From NCBI GenBank assembly GCA_022790615.1, contig JAAVXK010000078.1, positions 1-57,832 on the forward strand: a stretch of DNA of 57,832 nucleotides, read 5' to 3'. Position 1 is the first letter of the stretch, and each line of letters begins with the position of its first letter. The stretch is from Lachnospiraceae bacterium. GTDB taxonomy: Bacteria > Bacillota > Clostridia > Lachnospirales > Lachnospiraceae. Of the stretch, positions 38,840 through 47,731 are shown piece after piece. A program made the translations under genes and the position numbers. The notes below the pieces were generated by a model, which was not told where the DNA came from, ran no database searches, and was given only the letters and a program-made list of their open reading frames with translations.

Positions 38840-40018
38840 ATGAAAAATTTTTCAAACTACAATGATTACAGCAAAAAAGAAAATTTGCATTTTTCTTCGA
38901 AAGCTGTGCACGGAGCGCTCGGCTGCGAGCCGATTACCGGCGCAGTAAGCTTTCCAATATATCAGTCGTCAACGTTCAGACATCCCGAGCTGGGAAAATC
39001 AACGGGATTTGATTACTCGAGGCTTCTGAACCCAACGAGGCAGGAGCTTGAGAGAACCGTGGCCATACTTGAGGAGGGGGAACACGGCTTTGCATTTTCA
39101 AGCGGACAGGCTGCTAACATGGCGCTGTTTACGTGGCTGAACCCGGGAGACCATATGATATTGATGGATGATATATATGGTGGAACATACCGTATAGCGA
39201 CGACTATTTTTGGCAAATATGGTATTGAATACGATTTTGTAGATATGTCGGACATGGATGCGGTAAAGGCGGCAATAAGGCCAGAAACGAAAATGTTTTT
39301 TATCGAGACGCCGTCCAATCCGCTTATGAAGGTTGCGGATATTGCGGAGCTTTCGGCGCTTGCACACTCCATCGGGGCAATATCGGTTGTTGACAATACG
39401 TTCCTTACGCCGTACTTCCAGAGACCGCTTACACTTGGCGCGGACGTTGTTATACACAGCGGTACGAAATATATGGGCGGACATAATGATATTATTGCAG
39501 GACTTGCAGTTGTGAAAGACGACGACCTTGCGGCGCATTTTAAGCTGCAGCTAAAGTCCCACGGAAACGGACTATCACCGATGGATTCGTGGCTTATGTT
39601 AAGGGGTATTAAGACGCTTCACCTTAGGATGGAGAAGCACAACGAGAATGCGATGAAGGTTGCAGAATGGATGAGAAAGCACCCTAAAATTGAAAAGGTA
39701 TACTATGTAGGATTTGAAGACCACAAAGGATATGAAATTACGAAGAAGCAGACGTCAGGATTCGGCGGTATGATATCATTTGCCGTTGACAGCGAGGAGA
39801 CGGTCCATAAGATACTCCGCGACACACAGATGATTATGTTTGCCGAAAGCCTTGGAGGAACGGAAACGCTCATCACCTATCCTACGACACAGACCCATGA
39901 GGACACGCCTTTGGACGTTAAGGAAAAGCTTGGAATTACGAAGAAGTTCCTGAGAATGTCGGTCGGCATAGAGGATGTGGATGATATAATAAATGACCTT
40001 GCAGGCGCAATGGATTAG
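38840..40018 (+). CDS. Cys/Met metabolism PLP-dependent enzyme (cystathionine gamma-synthase/lyase-like)
   Basis: YSRLLNPTRQELERTVAILE; SGTKYMGGHNDIIAG PLP lysine. Confidence 0.93.
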   Translation: MKNFSNYNDYSKKENLHFSSKAVHGALGCEPITGAVSFPIYQSSTFRHPELGKSTGFDYSRLLNPTRQELERTVAILEEGEHGFAFSSGQAANMALFTWLNPGDHMILMDDIYGGTYRIATTIFGKYGIEYDFVDMSDMDAVKAAIRPETKMFFIETPSNPLMKVADIAELSALAHSIGAISVVDNTFLTPYFQRPLTLGADVVIHSGTKYMGGHNDIIAGLAVVKDDDLAAHFKLQLKSHGNGLSPMDSWLMLRGIKTLHLRMEKHNENAMKVAEWMRKHPKIEKVYYVGFEDHKGYEITKKQTSGFGGMISFAVDSEETVHKILRDTQMIMFAESLGGTETLITYPTTQTHEDTPLDVKEKLGITKKFLRMSVGIEDVDDIINDLAGAMD

Positions 40019-40033
40019 AAGGAGACTGTAAGT

Positions 40034-40888
40034 ATGCGTTTTACGAAGATGCAGGCGTACGGAAATGATTACGTCTATATAGATGCAATACATCAAAAGC
40101 TTCCGTCTCTGCCCGAGCTTGCCCGTTTTGTCTCGGACAGGCATTTTGCGGTGGGGTCTGACGGAATGGTTCTCATATGCCCGTCCGACAAAGCGGATTT
40201 CAGGATGCGGATGTTCAACCCTGACGGTACGGAGGGCGAAATGTGCGGCAATGCGCTAAGAAGCGTTGCAAAGTATGTATACGACCACAGACTTACGGAC
40301 AAGACGGAATTAAAGATAGAGACGCTCGGCGGTATTAAAAGCCTTGAACTGTATGTTGAGGACGGACTGGCGGTCAATATTAAAGCGAATATAGGCAATC
40401 CGGTTCTTGATACGTCAAAAATACCGGTCAGCACGAATCTTGACGAGTTTATAGAACAGCCCGTACAGGTTAGGGACATCGTGCTGAATATCACCGCTGT
40501 TTCGTGGGGCAATCCGCACTGTGTGGCATTTATAGAAAATGTCTCCGACTTTGATGTATGCGGTTACGGACGCGATATTGAGTACCGGACAGATATATTT
40601 CCGAATAAAACCAATGTCACGTTTGCGCAAATCGTCGACAGAGGCTATATAAAAATGCGCGAATGGGAGCGCGGTACGGGTGAAACTATCGGGTGCGGAA
40701 CCGGCTGTGCGACAGCGGTTGTTGCGGGAGTTATAACCGGAAGATGCGACAGGCACGTAAAGGTTGAACAGATAGGCGGAATACTTGATATATACTGGTG
40801 TGAGGATGACGGCAATCTTTATATGACCGGTGTTTCCAATACGGTGTTCGAGGCTGATATTGACGTATCCGGCGTTCCGGGCATTTAG
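40034..40888 (+). CDS. dapF: Diaminopimelate epimerase
   Basis: FTKMQAYGNDYVYID; FNPDGTEGEMCGNALR; GTGETIGCGTGCA. Confidence 0.96.
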   Translation: MRFTKMQAYGNDYVYIDAIHQKLPSLPELARFVSDRHFAVGSDGMVLICPSDKADFRMRMFNPDGTEGEMCGNALRSVAKYVYDHRLTDKTELKIETLGGIKSLELYVEDGLAVNIKANIGNPVLDTSKIPVSTNLDEFIEQPVQVRDIVLNITAVSWGNPHCVAFIENVSDFDVCGYGRDIEYRTDIFPNKTNVTFAQIVDRGYIKMREWERGTGETIGCGTGCATAVVAGVITGRCDRHVKVEQIGGILDIYWCEDDGNLYMTGVSNTVFEADIDVSGVPGI

Positions 40889-40912
40889 CGCGTGTTTGCC
40901 GGTGGACTGGCG

Positions 40913-40996
40913 AAACGCTCCGCTTGGGATGCGCACTCGCGCGATATGTAGTTAGCTGCATCCGCAGCACGCGCCCGGCGCGGAGAATGTCGCAGA
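40913..40996 (+). repeat. Dispersed structured repeat, copy A (upstream of murE)
   Basis: cgctccgcttgggatgcgcactcgcgcgatatgtagttagctgcatccgcagcacgcgcccggcgcggagaatgtcgca; near-identical copy at about 49550. Confidence 0.85.
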
Positions 40997-41043
40997 CGGT
41001 ATTCTTTGCTAGGTTAACAATTGAGTGGATAAGGAGAACAGAC

Positions 41044-42510
41044 ATGCAGTTAGAGACATTGTTAAAGGGTCTTGACTATAAATGTATTGCAGGTGATATA
41101 AGGACAGAAATTAAGGGACTTTCCTACGACTCGAGAAAAGTCGGTGAGGGAGAGGTTTTTTTCTGTATAGACGGAGTTGTCCACGACGGACATTCATATG
41201 CGGGCGAGGTTGTCAGAAAGGGAGCTGCCGCGCTTGTTGTCGAGCATGAGGTCGAGGTAGGCAAAGACTGCGGCGCTGCCGTTATCATGGTTGAATCGGT
41301 CCGATACGCTATGGCTGTTATGTCGGCTGAATATTTTGGCAATCCTGCTAAAGAGGCTGTGATTATCGGAATTACGGGAACGAAAGGAAAAACGTCAATC
41401 TCTTACATGATTCGGGACATGCTTGAGCGTACCGGACATAAGTGCGGTATTATAGGTACGATAGGCGCATTTTGGGGCGAAACAAAGGTAAACACCGGAC
41501 TTACAACTCCTGAATCGTATGTAATACACTCGCTTTTCAGGAGAATGGTTGACGACGGATGCGGATACATTGTGATGGAAGTGTCCTCGCAGGCGCTTAA
41601 GCTTAGCAGAACTGCGGGTATACAGTTTGATTATGCTGTGTTCACTAACTTTTCGCCCGACCATATATGCGAAGGCGAGCATGCAAGCCTTGAGGAGTAT
41701 AGAGAGTGTAAAGAGATTTTGTTTACCCAGTGTAATACGGGAATATTTAATCTGGATGACGATGTGGCCGATATTTTTATAAGACACGCCGCCTGCGATA
41801 CTATAATTACATTTGGGACAGGCGCGGCGGCTGATGTGCGCGCGGATAACATACGGCAGTGGAATCACGGAGGAAAGCTTGGAATATCGTATGAAATGTC
41901 GGGTATGTATGAGGGAGAAGTCATGCTTGAGATTCCGGGTATATTTAACGCGTACAATTCGATGGCGGCGATTATTGTGTGCAGACTTTTGGGCGTCGGT
42001 ATGAGAGAACTTACCGAAGTTCTGCGGCATGTGAGGGTTCACGGCAGAGTTGAATTAATCAATGTCTCTGATGAATATTCGGTAATTATAGACTATGCGC
42101 ATAACGAGGTCAGTACTCGCAGCGTTCTTGACACGCTTAGTCAGTACGAACACAACAGGATAATCTGTGTGTACGGCGGCGGGGGAAACCGCTCAAAGCT
42201 GAGAAGGTACGATATGGGCGAAGTTGCGGGCGAACTTGCAGATTTGTCGATACTTACATGCGACAACCCGAGGGACGAGGAAATATGCGACATCAATAAT
42301 GATATTAAGACGGGGCTTGCAAAGCATAACGGCAAATATGTCGAGATAGAGGATAGGACGGACGCGATTGCGTACGCTCTTCGAAACGCAGTCAAGGGCG
42401 ATATTATCGTGCTGCTCGGCAAGGGCCATGAGGACTATCAGGAGATAAAGGGCGTGAAGTACCATTATGACGAGCGGGAGGCCGTGCGAGAGGCGGCTGC
42501 GAGGCTGTAG
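41044..42510 (+). CDS. murE: UDP-N-acetylmuramoyl-tripeptide synthetase (MurE-type Mur ligase)
   Basis: ITGTKGKTSISYMI; TPESYVIHSLFRRMVDDGCGYIVMEVSSQAL; CDNPRDE. Confidence 0.9.
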   Translation: MQLETLLKGLDYKCIAGDIRTEIKGLSYDSRKVGEGEVFFCIDGVVHDGHSYAGEVVRKGAAALVVEHEVEVGKDCGAAVIMVESVRYAMAVMSAEYFGNPAKEAVIIGITGTKGKTSISYMIRDMLERTGHKCGIIGTIGAFWGETKVNTGLTTPESYVIHSLFRRMVDDGCGYIVMEVSSQALKLSRTAGIQFDYAVFTNFSPDHICEGEHASLEEYRECKEILFTQCNTGIFNLDDDVADIFIRHAACDTIITFGTGAAADVRADNIRQWNHGGKLGISYEMSGMYEGEVMLEIPGIFNAYNSMAAIIVCRLLGVGMRELTEVLRHVRVHGRVELINVSDEYSVIIDYAHNEVSTRSVLDTLSQYEHNRIICVYGGGGNRSKLRRYDMGEVAGELADLSILTCDNPRDEEICDINNDIKTGLAKHNGKYVEIEDRTDAIAYALRNAVKGDIIVLLGKGHEDYQEIKGVKYHYDEREAVREAAARL

Positions 42511-42774
42511 GATTATCAAAAAAATAATTATAAATTTTTATTGCCTGGTATCATATTTTCTGCTACAATGACGATATATATTATAAGAAGTCTGGTAAAA
42601 TATAGTATGCTAAGTCTAAAACAGTACTCTGGAACTTAACTTTTATACCGTTTTATCGGATTATACAGTTTACTTGCAGTACAGAAATGGTTGATATTAT
42701 TATTGCATTTATGCTGCGCCGGTAAATGTTTTACAGGATGTGTTAATGTTTTATTTCATGGAAGGAGTGGTAAT

Positions 42775-43548
42775 ATGTCATTTTTTGGTATAGGTGGCAA
42801 TTCCGATTTTTTTAATCAGGGCTATGGTTCATCAGGTATTTTTGGCTCTAGTTCAACGTCAAACAGTTCATTTTCGTTAGGCGACTGGTCAATGATAAAG
42901 GGCGGTTCTTACAAGAAGCTGCTCAAAGCATATTATAAGACTGAAAAAGATAATTCTGAAACGGACGAGACGTCAGAAACAACGGACAAGAAAGGCGTTT
43001 CAAGCGCTTCCAAACAGAATATGACTGTTGCCGGAGATGCAGGTAATCTTACATCGAAGGCTGATAAGCTTTCTGAGCTTGTTAAGAAATATTCAGCAGA
43101 GTTCGAGGATGCTTCGGACGAGAGAAAGACTGCGATGAAAGACGATCTTTACAAAGCGGCTTCCGAGTATGTCAAGGCGTATAATTCAGTGATTGATTCC
43201 GCTTCCGAGTCGGATAATAACAGTGTATTGAGGAATGCGTTAAGCATAACCAAGAACACTAAGGCGAACAAAAAGATGCTTGACAAGATGGGCATCTCTA
43301 TTGACAGCAATAATAAGTTAAGTATTGATGAGAAAAAGTTCAAAGAGAGTGACATGACCATGAGCAATTTGAAGACGATGTTTACCGGACAGAGTTCTTA
43401 CGTATCGCATATTAAGAGGTCGACAAGTATCATCAATAATGCTGCGGCTGCGGCTGTTGTCAATGAGAAGAGGGCGTCTTCTTATACCCATACAGGAGCA
43501 TATTCTTCAATGATAGGTTCCATATCTTATTACAACAATAAGATATAA
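42775..43548 (+). CDS. Hypothetical Ser/Gly-rich protein with FliD-like helical C-terminal region
   Basis: LDKMGISIDSNNKLSIDEKKFKESDMTMSNLKTMFTGQSSYVSHIKR resembles flagellar cap C-terminal segments. Confidence 0.55.
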   Translation: MSFFGIGGNSDFFNQGYGSSGIFGSSSTSNSSFSLGDWSMIKGGSYKKLLKAYYKTEKDNSETDETSETTDKKGVSSASKQNMTVAGDAGNLTSKADKLSELVKKYSAEFEDASDERKTAMKDDLYKAASEYVKAYNSVIDSASESDNNSVLRNALSITKNTKANKKMLDKMGISIDSNNKLSIDEKKFKESDMTMSNLKTMFTGQSSYVSHIKRSTSIINNAAAAAVVNEKRASSYTHTGAYSSMIGSISYYNNKI

Positions 43549-43584
43549 TTGGCAGGTCAGGATAGTCTGATTCGAATGATACTA

Positions 43585-43643
43585 TTAAGGGCACATACAG
43601 CTTGGTACATATAACAGGGTATCGGCATGTCTGTGCCCTTTAA
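43585..43643 (+). other. Intergenic stem-loop (possible terminator or structured leader)
   Basis: TTAAGGGCACA (43585-43595) / TGTGCCCTTTAA (43632-43643). Confidence 0.5.
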
Positions 43644-43661
43644 GGTGCAGAGGGTAAATAT

Positions 43662-44402
43662 ATGTATAGATTTTATGTCAGTGAAGACGATATTGCAGAC
43701 AGTAATATTACTATTACCGGCAGAGATGTTAATCATATAAAAAACGTATTGAGAATGACTCCGGGGGACAGGATAATAGCCAACGACTGTATGGGGACGG
43801 ATTATTATTGCGTCATAGAAAGGATTTTACAGGACGAGGTCTGTCTTGTCATAGAGTCATCAAAAAAATCAGAGGCAGAATTAAAGACGAAACTGTATCT
43901 TTTTCAATCGCTGCCAAAGAAAGATAAGATGGAACTTATTATACAAAAGGCCGTTGAGCTCGGCGTTCACGAGGTCGTTCCCATTATTACAAAAAGATGT
44001 GTTGTAAAGCTTGATGATGTAAATAAGCAGCAGAAGAAGACGGCAAGGTGGCAGGCTATCGCCGAGGCCGCCGCAAAACAGTCCGCAAGAGGAATAATCC
44101 CTGACGTGAAGATGCCGATGAAGTTTGCCGACGCCCTGCATTATGCCAATAATCTTGAGTATACCATCATACCTTTTGAGCATGCCGAGGGGATGGACTA
44201 TTCAAGAGAGATAATGGACAAGGCGGCGGACTGCCGGTCTGTGGGGATATTTATCGGTCCTGAAGGCGGTTTCGAGCGTGAAGAGATAGAACTCGCAAAG
44301 CAGGCCGGAATGAAAGTAGTGTCGCTTGGGAACCGTATTCTGCGTACAGAGACGGCGGGAATGACGGTTCTGTCAATACTAATGTTTAAAATATCTGATT
44401 AG
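43662..44402 (+). CDS. rsmE: 16S rRNA (uracil1498-N3)-methyltransferase
   Basis: MYRFYVSEDDI; HIKNVLRMTPGD; IGPEGGFEREEIE. Confidence 0.94.
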   Translation: MYRFYVSEDDIADSNITITGRDVNHIKNVLRMTPGDRIIANDCMGTDYYCVIERILQDEVCLVIESSKKSEAELKTKLYLFQSLPKKDKMELIIQKAVELGVHEVVPIITKRCVVKLDDVNKQQKKTARWQAIAEAAAKQSARGIIPDVKMPMKFADALHYANNLEYTIIPFEHAEGMDYSREIMDKAADCRSVGIFIGPEGGFEREEIELAKQAGMKVVSLGNRILRTETAGMTVLSILMFKISD

Positions 44403-44412
44403 GAGAATATAG

Positions 44413-45576
44413 ATGGAGGCGTATTTTGACAATGCCGCTACTACGAAGGCGGCGCCTGAGGTTGTCGGCATAATGATGAAAGTTTTGTCGGAGGACTACG
44501 GCAACCCGTCCTCAAAGCATACGAAAGGCATGGATGCCGAGGGGTATATCGATAACTCGAGAAAGATGATTGCTGATACGTTAAAATGTGACGCTAAAAA
44601 TATTATATTTACGTCTGGCGGGACGGAGGCAAACAACCATGCCCTTATTGGAACGGCGCTGGCGTATGAGAGAGCGGGAAAGCATATTATAACAACGGCT
44701 TTTGAACATGCGTCGGTAAATGAGCCGCTGTTGTTCCTTGAAAAGAGAGGCTATGAGATTTCATTTGTCGAGGTAGATAACAACGGACATGTTAATGCGG
44801 ACAAGCTTCAAAAGCTGGTTCGTGACGATACGATACTCGTATCCGTAATGCATGTTAACAATGAGGTCGGCGCCGTACAGGATATAAAGAAGCTTGCGGA
44901 AGCTGCAAAAAGCGTGAACAGCAGGCTTCTTTTCCATGTCGATGCAATACAGGGGTACGGTAAATACAGAATCTACCCTAAAAAACAGGGAATTGACCTG
45001 ATGTCTGTGAGCGGACACAAGATAAACGGCCCCAAGGGCAGCGGCTTCCTATATAAAGGCGATAAGGTAAAGACATTTCCGTATATGTACGGCGGAGGAC
45101 AGGAAAAGGGTATGCGTTCCGGCACAGAAAATGTTCCGGCTATTGCCGGACTCGGAATAGCGGCGAAGCAGACGTATGAAAATTTTGACGACAGGCGGCG
45201 TCATATACTTGAGGTCAAGCAGGCGCTTATTGACGGAATCAGGGAAATAGACGGGGCTGTGTTTAATATTAACAGAAATCTTGACGCCAATGTCGGCGCG
45301 CCGCACATACTAAGCGTTTCATTTGAGGGCGTAAGGAGCCAGGTACTCTTAAATGCGCTGCAGGATAATAAGATCTACGTGTCGTCGGGCTCGGCGTGTT
45401 CATCAAACCACCCGCAGATTAGCGGAACACTTAAGGCTGTAGGGGTTGGTGAGAAGCTCCTTGATTGTACGATAAGGTTTTCGATGTCCTTTGAAAATAC
45501 AGTAAGGCAGGCAGAGTATGTAGTGAACGTGCTTAAGGAGCAGGTGCCGGTACTTAGAAAGTTTAAAAGATATTAA
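44413..45576 (+). CDS. Cysteine desulfurase family protein (NifS/IscS-like)
   Basis: MEAYFDNAATTKAAPEV; SVSGHKINGPKGSGFLY; SSGSACSS. Confidence 0.94.
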   Translation: MEAYFDNAATTKAAPEVVGIMMKVLSEDYGNPSSKHTKGMDAEGYIDNSRKMIADTLKCDAKNIIFTSGGTEANNHALIGTALAYERAGKHIITTAFEHASVNEPLLFLEKRGYEISFVEVDNNGHVNADKLQKLVRDDTILVSVMHVNNEVGAVQDIKKLAEAAKSVNSRLLFHVDAIQGYGKYRIYPKKQGIDLMSVSGHKINGPKGSGFLYKGDKVKTFPYMYGGGQEKGMRSGTENVPAIAGLGIAAKQTYENFDDRRRHILEVKQALIDGIREIDGAVFNINRNLDANVGAPHILSVSFEGVRSQVLLNALQDNKIYVSSGSACSSNHPQISGTLKAVGVGEKLLDCTIRFSMSFENTVRQAEYVVNVLKEQVPVLRKFKRY

Positions 45577-45586
45577 CGCAGACCAA

Positions 45587-45652
45587 TTGAAACTTCGCAT
45601 GCGGTGCGGCTATGGGTTTGCCGGCGCCGGCGTATCCAGATAGCGTTTCATA
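45587..45652. other. Long imperfect palindrome upstream of thiI
   Basis: Outer TGAAAC/GTTTCA, middle GCTAT/ATAGC, central perfect GCCGGCGCCGGC. Confidence 0.45.
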
Positions 45653-45744
45653 TGAAGAAAATAATCGCTTGCTCCGGTATAAATTATAGGTATGATGTTT
45701 GAGCATTTAAGATAAAATAAGTCCAGGCTGAAAGGAAAGATAGG

Positions 45745-46923
45745 ATGTATAAGGCATTTTTAATTAAATATTCAGAAATAGGCATTAAAGGGAAGAACAG
45801 GTACGTGTTTGAGGACGCGCTTGTAAGAAATATTGCCAAGGCCCTTGCGGGGGTTGAAGGCGAGTTCGAGGTATCGAAAGAGCAGGGAAGGATATATATA
45901 GAAGCTAAGTCGGACTATGACTATGACGGAGCCTGTGAGGTTTTGCAGAAGGTGTTCGGTATAGCGGCTATATGTCCGGCCGAGCTTGTCGACGATAAAT
46001 CTTGGGAAAATGTCTGCAAAAAGGTGTGTGAGTTTGTGGACGAACAGTATGGGGACAAAAACTTTACATTTAAGGTGTTTGCAAAAAGAAGCGATAAGAC
46101 ATATCCGTTTACATCGCCCGAAATAGGAAAGGAACTTGGCGCCGTACTCATTGACAGATTTCCTGATATGAAAGTCGACGTACATGAACCCGCGGTCAGG
46201 ATAACCGTTGAGATACGGGAGTGCGCCTATATATATTCAAAAACGATACCGGGACCGGGCGGTATGCCTGTCGGAAGCGGCGGGAAGGCAATGCTTTTGT
46301 TGTCAGGCGGAATTGATAGTCCGGTTGCCGGTTATATGATTGCAAAACGCGGCGTGAATATGGACGCCGTATATTTTCATGCCCCGCCATATACGAGCGA
46401 GCGCGCAAAGAAGAAAGTAGTTGACCTTGCGCGGATAATTTCAGTATATACCGGAAAAATAAGGCTTCATGTAATCAATTTTACAGAGATACAGATGGCG
46501 ATATATGAAAAATGCCCGCACGACGAGCTCACTATAATAATGAGACGGTATATGATGCGGATAGCGGAGAAACTTGCCATTGACTCGGGATGTCTTTCAC
46601 TGATAACGGGTGAGAGCATAGGCCAGGTTGCAAGCCAGACGATGCAGAGTCTTGCGGCAACTAACGAGGTGTGTACACTGCCGGTATTCAGACCGCTGAT
46701 AGCGTTTGATAAGCAGGATATTATAACGGTTTCAGAGAAAATAGACACATTTGAGACTTCGATTCTTCCGTATGAGGACTGCTGCACGACGTTCGTTGCA
46801 AAACATCCCGTGACAAAGCCGGATGTAAAAGTCATTCGAAAGTCCGAGACAAAGCTTGCGGACATTATTGACGAGATGCTTGAGAGAGCATATGCCTCGG
46901 ATGAGATTATAGAGGTGGGATGA
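45745..46923 (+). CDS. thiI: tRNA 4-thiouridine synthase
   Basis: MYKAFLIKYSEIGIKGKNRYVFED; LLSGGIDSPVAGYMIAKRG. Confidence 0.96.
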   Translation: MYKAFLIKYSEIGIKGKNRYVFEDALVRNIAKALAGVEGEFEVSKEQGRIYIEAKSDYDYDGACEVLQKVFGIAAICPAELVDDKSWENVCKKVCEFVDEQYGDKNFTFKVFAKRSDKTYPFTSPEIGKELGAVLIDRFPDMKVDVHEPAVRITVEIRECAYIYSKTIPGPGGMPVGSGGKAMLLLSGGIDSPVAGYMIAKRGVNMDAVYFHAPPYTSERAKKKVVDLARIISVYTGKIRLHVINFTEIQMAIYEKCPHDELTIIMRRYMMRIAEKLAIDSGCLSLITGESIGQVASQTMQSLAATNEVCTLPVFRPLIAFDKQDIITVSEKIDTFETSILPYEDCCTTFVAKHPVTKPDVKVIRKSETKLADIIDEMLERAYASDEIIEVG

Positions 46924-47385
46924 TAGATTTTTTAGATGAAAATTTCGAATCCATCAGATTTTTGAAGAACTGTGGTTTTCGAGTATTAGAGATTTTGTGG
47001 GTGTCTTACATGCAGGTGAGGATTTTGGAAAGGAAGTAAATGCTGCCTATAATAGGATGCACGTTGATTACATTAAAAATGCAAGGGTATAATATATTGG
47101 TCTGTATAAGAAGGCGGTATGGATATACGAAAGGGAAAAACTGTGGAAGTGTTTGATTATAATGCAGAAAGGGTCTGCAAAAAGATGATGATTGTTATGA
47201 CAATGACAAAGGTAGAAATACCTGATTATGTTATTTGGTAAAACGTGAAAAGTTATATCAGAGTTCGAATAACGGAAGAGGCATGGAATATAAAGGTATA
47301 ATAATATATCAGACTGCACGATATGTGCAGCCTGAAGCATTGTCTTTATTCAGTCCGTGGATATTTACGCAACAATGTAAGGTTT
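46924..47385 (+). pseudogene. Degraded coding remnant(s) between thiI and the HPr-like gene
   Basis: Frame-shifting coding-like fragments: DFLDENFESIRFLKNCGF, EDFGKEVNAAYNRMHVDYIKNARV*, GRGMEYKGIIIYQTARYVQPEALSLF. Confidence 0.4.
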
Positions 47386-47598
47386 GAGTTTATCCAAAAT
47401 CTCATCAACATTTTCATCTGTATGTATATTTAATTCAATATCTTTTGAAAGGTCAAGGCTAAAAATGCCCATTATTGACTTTGCATCGATGATATAACGG
47501 CCTGAAATCAAATCAAGATCACAGTCAAACCTAGCTGCTGTTTCGCAGAATGACTTTACTTTGTCAATTGAGTTTAAAGAAATTTTTACTGTTTTCAT
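47365..47598 (-). CDS. HPr family phosphocarrier-like protein
   Basis: 77 aa; SINSID..., DLISGRYIIDAKSIMGIFSLDLSKDIELNI typical HPr fold segment; RBS AGGAGG. Confidence 0.82.
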   Translation of the reverse strand: MKTVKISLNSIDKVKSFCETAARFDCDLDLISGRYIIDAKSIMGIFSLDLSKDIELNIHTDENVDEILDKLKPYIVA

Positions 47599-47731
47599 AA
47601 CTGTTACCTCCTGTTCATATTCTTTTTTCTGTACACGATTATAGTAACATAAGAAAATGAAATGTCAATGTTTTTTTTGAAAAAATAAATATGCCGTGTT
47701 TGGATTAGTCATAAATAAGGCGTATTATGTC

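Noticed and set aside
40924-41043. 40-aa N-terminal extension of MurE as real coding sequence
   Set aside because: It translates the dispersed structured repeat; ATG 41044 gives a normal MurE N-terminus
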